A stretch of 15,418 bases of DNA, taken from assembly GCA_030598905.1 (NCBI GenBank), contig JAUVPA010000008.1:1-15418 (forward strand). The letters are read 5' to 3'. Origin of the DNA: Acidimicrobiia bacterium. Its GTDB lineage: Bacteria > Actinomycetota > Acidimicrobiia > Spongiisociales > UBA5794. The notes beneath the pieces are model-generated. The model was not told the DNA's origin. It was given only the letters and a program-made list of their open reading frames with translations, and made no database searches. Each line of letters begins with the position of its first letter. Position 1 is the stretch's first letter. Positions 12,195-15,418 of the stretch are shown here, piece after piece. The translations under genes and the position numbers were made by a program.

Positions 12195-14620
12195 CAGACG
12201 AAGCGCTCGCGGAGGCGAGCAGAGATGTAGTCCATCGTGGCGACGACGATGGCGATGGCGAGCATCTGGGCGGCCGCCGCCCGGTACTGCAGCAGGTTGA
12301 TGTTCTGTTGGAGCAAGAACCCGATACCGCCGCCGCCAGCGAAGCCGATGATCGTCGACATGCGGACGTTGATGTCCCAGCGGTACATCGTGAAGGAGAT
12401 GTACGGCGGAACGATCTGTGGGGCAACCGCGTAGACGATGGTCTGCAGCCGCGTTGCGCCCGTTGCCCGAACCGCTTCGAGGGGTCCGAGAGAGATGCTC
12501 TCGACTTGCTCCGAGTAGAGCTTGGAAAGTGCAGCCGTGGTGTGGAGAGCGAGCGCCAAAGCTCCTGCGAACGGTCCGACGCCCACCCACACGACGAAGA
12601 CAATCACCATGACGAGGGGCTCGATCGATCGCAAGATGTTGAAAGTCGTGCGCGATGCGTAATAGATGATCATGCCGATGTTGACCGACTCTTTGCGCAA
12701 CGCCCTCGCGGCGAGAAGAAGACCGATCGTGCCTCCGACGAGAGCCGGGACGAGCTGGGTCCAGATTCTGTTGTCGATCTGGAAGAACCAATCGATGACG
12801 GCCATGATCGCGAGGGCGACGGTGATGCCGGCCAACGCTGCGACGGGGAACGTCAGCACACGCATCGTGCCTCGGGTCAGGTGGCCGTCAAGGAAGTAGC
12901 CCAGCTTGCTCCCCAGCATTGCCAGGACCCCCAGACCGAACATCGCAGCGAGCAACGGGATGATCACCGCCTGGATCTCGCCGAGCGTGAAGAAGAAGTC
13001 GCCGATGAACGTGAACGGCCCGAACTTGGGTGCCAGCCAGTCTCCGAACCACATCAGAAGCAGAGCGACGACGTAGCCGAAGATGACGAACACGAACCCG
13101 ACGCCGATCAGGACGATGGTCCGCACCACCTTGAAGGCTGTTCCCTTTCCCTCCGTATCCGCCGGGAAGGCCCACCGCAGCGCCCACCACATCAGCAACG
13201 GAAGAAGTACGAAGAGGACGGCCATGACCAGCGTGTTGCTGTCGAGTCGATCGATCAGCAGCCACCGTGCCCACCGCGCCGCTTGGACACCTGCAACCAC
13301 TCCGATCGGAATGCCGAGGACGATCAAGGCCAGGTTGATGACCGGAACCATGACGTCGCGCATCAGGTTCCTGGCGCTCGTGAAGCTCAGAGGCACCGCC
13401 AGGATCAAGCCCACGGTTGTCGCCAGCAACGCCAACATGACGGTTTCGACGATCTTGTCGAATGTGAGGGTCGCGGTCTCGGAGAGACGGGGGGAGAGCT
13501 CCACGAGATCTGTGACGACAACTGTTCTGTATTGAGAGCCGTCTTCGCCATCGAAGAATATGACAGCCATCCGCTCCAGGCTTTCGCCGTCGGGTCCCGC
13601 CAACTCGAAGACATTGTCCGCCCCGAAGCTCAGCTCGTTGAAGAAGACCCCGGAGCGGCGCAAACCGGCGTCGGCGAGTTGTCCGTCGTTCACGGCGCCG
13701 TAGGATTCGCCGGCCTCGGTCCAGGTGAAGTCGCCGGGATCGCTTGCTTGTCCGGTGAGTTGAACCGATCCACGGGCCGGCGCATTTGTTGGGTCGAATC
13801 CAATGTCCGTCGATGTCAGCCCTTTGGCATTTCCCGTCGTGGCTTCGAAGGAGCCGCCCCAGGAGAGGAACTCGAGGACGTTGCCGTTCTCATCGTTGAG
13901 CGTGACACCTCCCGGGCTTCGCACGTTGACTTCCGGCAGCGGGATAGCGACATATCCGATCGGTCCCTGTTCGGCTGTGATGCTGCGCGAATCCTGGACG
14001 CCGTTGAAGTTGGTGTCGGTCCACACCTCGATGCGGTTGGTCCAGCCGCCGATGTTGACGGCAACGGTTGCGATGACCTGTTGCGGGTTCTCAGACTCGC
14101 GTTCCGGCGCCTCGAACTCGAGGGTGAACATCCCGCTGTCGTCGGCCCTGACGCGGCCGAGGGTCAAAGTGATGTCGAACTCCGAGTCGGGGATGAAGTG
14201 CAGTGAAACGAGCTGTTCCGGCTCGTAGCCGGTGCCGGTGACGGTCAGGATTTCACGCGGTGAGGCGCACGATGGTGTGACGTTGATCCGCGGTTCGCCT
14301 GTGGGCTGTTCAGCCTCGACTCCGGGCTGGCAGGGGATGTAGACGTCGGCTGAGACGATGGAATCTTCGGTGTCGTAGGTGACGAGGTCGGGATGAACCA
14401 GAGCGCGAAGGATGCGGAAGAGTTGCTCCTGTCGCGTTTCGGACTGGATCTCCTCGAGGGAGACGTCGGTTGTGTTGAAGGCGAAGGCGTAGACGATGAA
14501 CACCGCGAAGAGCGCGCCGGCAATGAAGAGGATGCGTCGCAGCGGACGACGCTCCTTCTTGTTGGCGCCTTTGGTGTCCGGTGCGTCTGTGGCTTCGTCC
14601 GGTGACGGCTGGTCAGCCAA
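12194..14620 (-). CDS. phnE: Giant PhnE-type ABC transporter permease with large extracytoplasmic domain
   Basis: The product has 808 residues, against about 260-300 for ordinary PhnE. A short cytoplasmic tail precedes TM1 (about 29-47), then an extracytoplasmic region (48-388). That region has an Ig-like segment (110-172) with Cys97/Cys118 nearby, and stretches resembling a lamin-tail domain (222-315, 323-370). The permease starts at ETVMLALLATTVGLILAVPLSF (392-413, split). About six extra helices follow (423-443, 462-481, 500-524, 546-568, 587-610, 620-637), then the canonical PhnE core: RTTFNILRSIEPLVM (657-671), GVGPFAGALALALHTT (680-695), the EAA-type coupling loop EAVRATGATRLQTIVYAVAPQ (715-735) and YRWDINVRMSTIIGFAGGGGIGF. 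It should import a phosphonate-like compound with PhnC. Start TTG at 14620, with AGGAGG upstream; it overlaps phnC by 8 bases. Confidence 0.85.
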   Translation of the reverse strand: MADQPSPDEATDAPDTKGANKKERRPLRRILFIAGALFAVFIVYAFAFNTTDVSLEEIQSETRQEQLFRILRALVHPDLVTYDTEDSIVSADVYIPCQPGVEAEQPTGEPRINVTPSCASPREILTVTGTGYEPEQLVSLHFIPDSEFDITLTLGRVRADDSGMFTLEFEAPERESENPQQVIATVAVNIGGWTNRIEVWTDTNFNGVQDSRSITAEQGPIGYVAIPLPEVNVRSPGGVTLNDENGNVLEFLSWGGSFEATTGNAKGLTSTDIGFDPTNAPARGSVQLTGQASDPGDFTWTEAGESYGAVNDGQLADAGLRRSGVFFNELSFGADNVFELAGPDGESLERMAVIFFDGEDGSQYRTVVVTDLVELSPRLSETATLTFDKIVETVMLALLATTVGLILAVPLSFTSARNLMRDVMVPVINLALIVLGIPIGVVAGVQAARWARWLLIDRLDSNTLVMAVLFVLLPLLMWWALRWAFPADTEGKGTAFKVVRTIVLIGVGFVFVIFGYVVALLLMWFGDWLAPKFGPFTFIGDFFFTLGEIQAVIIPLLAAMFGLGVLAMLGSKLGYFLDGHLTRGTMRVLTFPVAALAGITVALAIMAVIDWFFQIDNRIWTQLVPALVGGTIGLLLAARALRKESVNIGMIIYYASRTTFNILRSIEPLVMVIVFVVWVGVGPFAGALALALHTTAALSKLYSEQVESISLGPLEAVRATGATRLQTIVYAVAPQIVPPYISFTMYRWDINVRMSTIIGFAGGGGIGFLLQQNINLLQYRAAAAQMLAIAIVVATMDYISARLRERFV

Positions 14621-15365
14621 CGCGCTCCGCCTCCTGCCCGTAGATATCGCGGAACTTGGCGTCGTCGATCTCGTCGGGTGTTCCTTCGAAGACCAACACG
14701 CCGTCGTTGAGTGCGATCACACGGTCTGCGTACTGCTGGACGAGGTCGAGAAAGTGGAGGGAGCAAACAACCGTCGCGTCGCGCTCCTCGTTGATCTGCT
14801 CCAGGTACTGCATGATCGAATGGGCGAGAACGGGATCGAGGCTGGCAACGGGTTCGTCGGCGAGGATCATCTGGGGATCCTGCATCATTGCCCGCGCAAT
14901 CCCGACCCGCTGCTGCTGGCCCCCGGAAAGCTCGTCGGAGCGGGAGTGAGCCTTGTCGGCGAGACCGACGCGTTCCAATTCCTCGGTGGCCTTGGCGAGG
15001 TCTTCGGCCGAGAAACGGTTGAGGAGAGCGAAGGCCGGGCTGGTGTAACCGAGCCGGCCGGCGAGCACATTGGTGATCACCTTGGAACGGTGCACTAGGT
15101 TGAAATGCTGGAACACCATGCCGATGCGCCGCCGGATTCTGCGCAATTCCTCCTGAGACGCCGCAGTGATGTCGACCCCGTCCCAGCTGATCGTGCCCTC
15201 GGTCGGCTCTATCAGCCGGTTGACGCATCGCAGAAGAGTCGATTTCCCGGAACCCGAAAGCCCGATGACGGCGAGGAACTCACCCTGTTCGACCTCGAAA
15301 GAGACGTCGGTGAGCGCCCGGACTCCGCCGTCGTAGACCTTGGTGAGGTTCTCGACCTTCAGCAC
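14613..15365 (-). CDS. phnC: Phosphonate-type ABC transporter ATP-binding protein
   Basis: The 250-residue product is a complete ABC ATPase of normal length. Walker A is GLSGSGKST (35-43), the Q-loop is VFQHFNLV, and the signature is LSGGQQQRVGIARA. Walker B ILADEP is followed by VASLDP, and the H-loop is SLHFLDL. The segment HRSKVITNVLAGRLGYTS is the PhnC-specific helical-domain pattern, which with the downstream PhnE marks a phosphonate/phosphite/phosphate-ester importer rather than another ABC class. It hydrolyses ATP at the inner membrane face. Start is GTG at 15365, with AGGAGA about 7 bases upstream. Its stop overlaps the phnE start by 8 bases. A 12-bp palindrome lies just upstream of the ribosome binding site. 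A PhnD binding protein is expected upstream, outside the window. Confidence 0.93.
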   Translation of the reverse strand: MLKVENLTKVYDGGVRALTDVSFEVEQGEFLAVIGLSGSGKSTLLRCVNRLIEPTEGTISWDGVDITAASQEELRRIRRRIGMVFQHFNLVHRSKVITNVLAGRLGYTSPAFALLNRFSAEDLAKATEELERVGLADKAHSRSDELSGGQQQRVGIARAMMQDPQMILADEPVASLDPVLAHSIMQYLEQINEERDATVVCSLHFLDLVQQYADRVIALNDGVLVFEGTPDEIDDAKFRDIYGQEAERVG

Positions 15366-15376
15366 GCTCGTTTCTC

Positions 15377-15388
15377 CTGACCGGTCAG
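15377..15388. promoter_or_regulatory. 12-bp perfect palindrome upstream of phnC
   Basis: CTGACCGGTCAG at 15377-15388 is its own reverse complement. Its edge touches the phnC ribosome binding site (complement of 15373-15378). It could be an operator for a dimeric repressor such as a TetR- or GntR-like protein, or a chance palindrome. It may instead lie at the 3' end of an upstream gene, since one minus-strand frame has a stop at 15387-15385. Confidence 0.3.
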
Positions 15389-15418
15389 TGGGGAAACGGC
15401 TGGGGCGGAGGCTCTTGC

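Noticed and set aside
12195..12791. Upstream extension of the dgt frame inside phnE
   Set aside because: It is Arg/His-rich out-of-frame translation of the conserved PhnE C-terminus. The coupled ATG at 12194 matches the family's N-terminus.
12119..14206. Long plus-strand open frame (695 codons) opposite phnE/dgt
   Set aside because: Very rich in Asp, His, Arg, Gln and Glu with no domain, a typical antisense shadow of a GC-rich membrane-protein gene. phnE on the other strand has clear PhnE motifs.
1..15418. CRISPR arrays, tRNA/rRNA genes, insertion sequences, prophage or toxin-antitoxin genes
   Set aside because: Scanning by eye found no regularly spaced repeats, no tRNA-like cloverleaf, no transposase or integrase motifs and no pair of small toxin-antitoxin genes.

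Overview
The window is a densely packed stretch of GC-rich bacterial chromosome. Short intergenic gaps, ATGA/GTGA/TGATG start-stop overlaps, GTG and TTG starts, hairpins without T-tracts and TAnnnT boxes close to start codons point to Actinobacteriota. An uncultured Acidimicrobiia-like lineage is my guess, but no marker gene settles it. There are no rRNA or tRNA genes, CRISPR arrays, insertion sequences or integrase genes, and no gene-free stretch longer than about 110 bases.

Layout. (1) 1-659 (+): a class I SAM-dependent methyltransferase whose frame runs in from outside the window and is broken by an in-frame TGA at 69-71, where the family normally has tryptophan. (2) 739-5113 (-): a three-gene, translationally coupled membrane operon, read as a DUF308-DUF389 fusion, then a DUF2319 alpha/beta-hydrolase membrane protein, then a six-TM ion channel with a TLGYGD filter. 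(3) 5219-6583 (+): a DUF2252 phosphotransferase-like protein, convergent with (4) 6601-7446 (-), a membrane-anchored YceI protein. (5) 7558-8010 (+): a NUDIX hydrolase overlapping tail-to-tail with (6) 7976-9070 (-), a secreted coiled-coil M23 peptidase. (7) 9134-9799 (+): a GNAT acetyltransferase. (8) 9826-10044 (-): a dodecin lacking the flavin-stacking tryptophan. (9) 10102-10515 (+): an unknown four-TM protein with a likely leaderless start, followed by a perfect 21-bp hairpin. (10) 10573-11199 (+): a nitroreductase-family protein. (11) 11196-15365 (-): a phnC - giant phnE - dgt operon whose upstream end lies outside the window.

How they fit. The phn operon encodes the ATPase and permease of a phosphonate/phosphate-type ABC importer, with a dNTP triphosphohydrolase coupled behind it. 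The membrane operon looks like an envelope or ion-homeostasis unit. The remaining genes are single-gene housekeeping or stress functions (cell-wall remodelling, isoprenoid-binding YceI, NUDIX, nitroreductase).

The most unusual object is the 808-residue PhnE-type permease at 12194-14620. It carries a roughly 340-residue extracytoplasmic region with an Ig-like segment and two segments resembling the halves of a lamin-tail domain in swapped order, plus an apparent insertion of six transmembrane helices inside the permease domain. Domain names come from reading the translated sequence against remembered family patterns; no database search was run.
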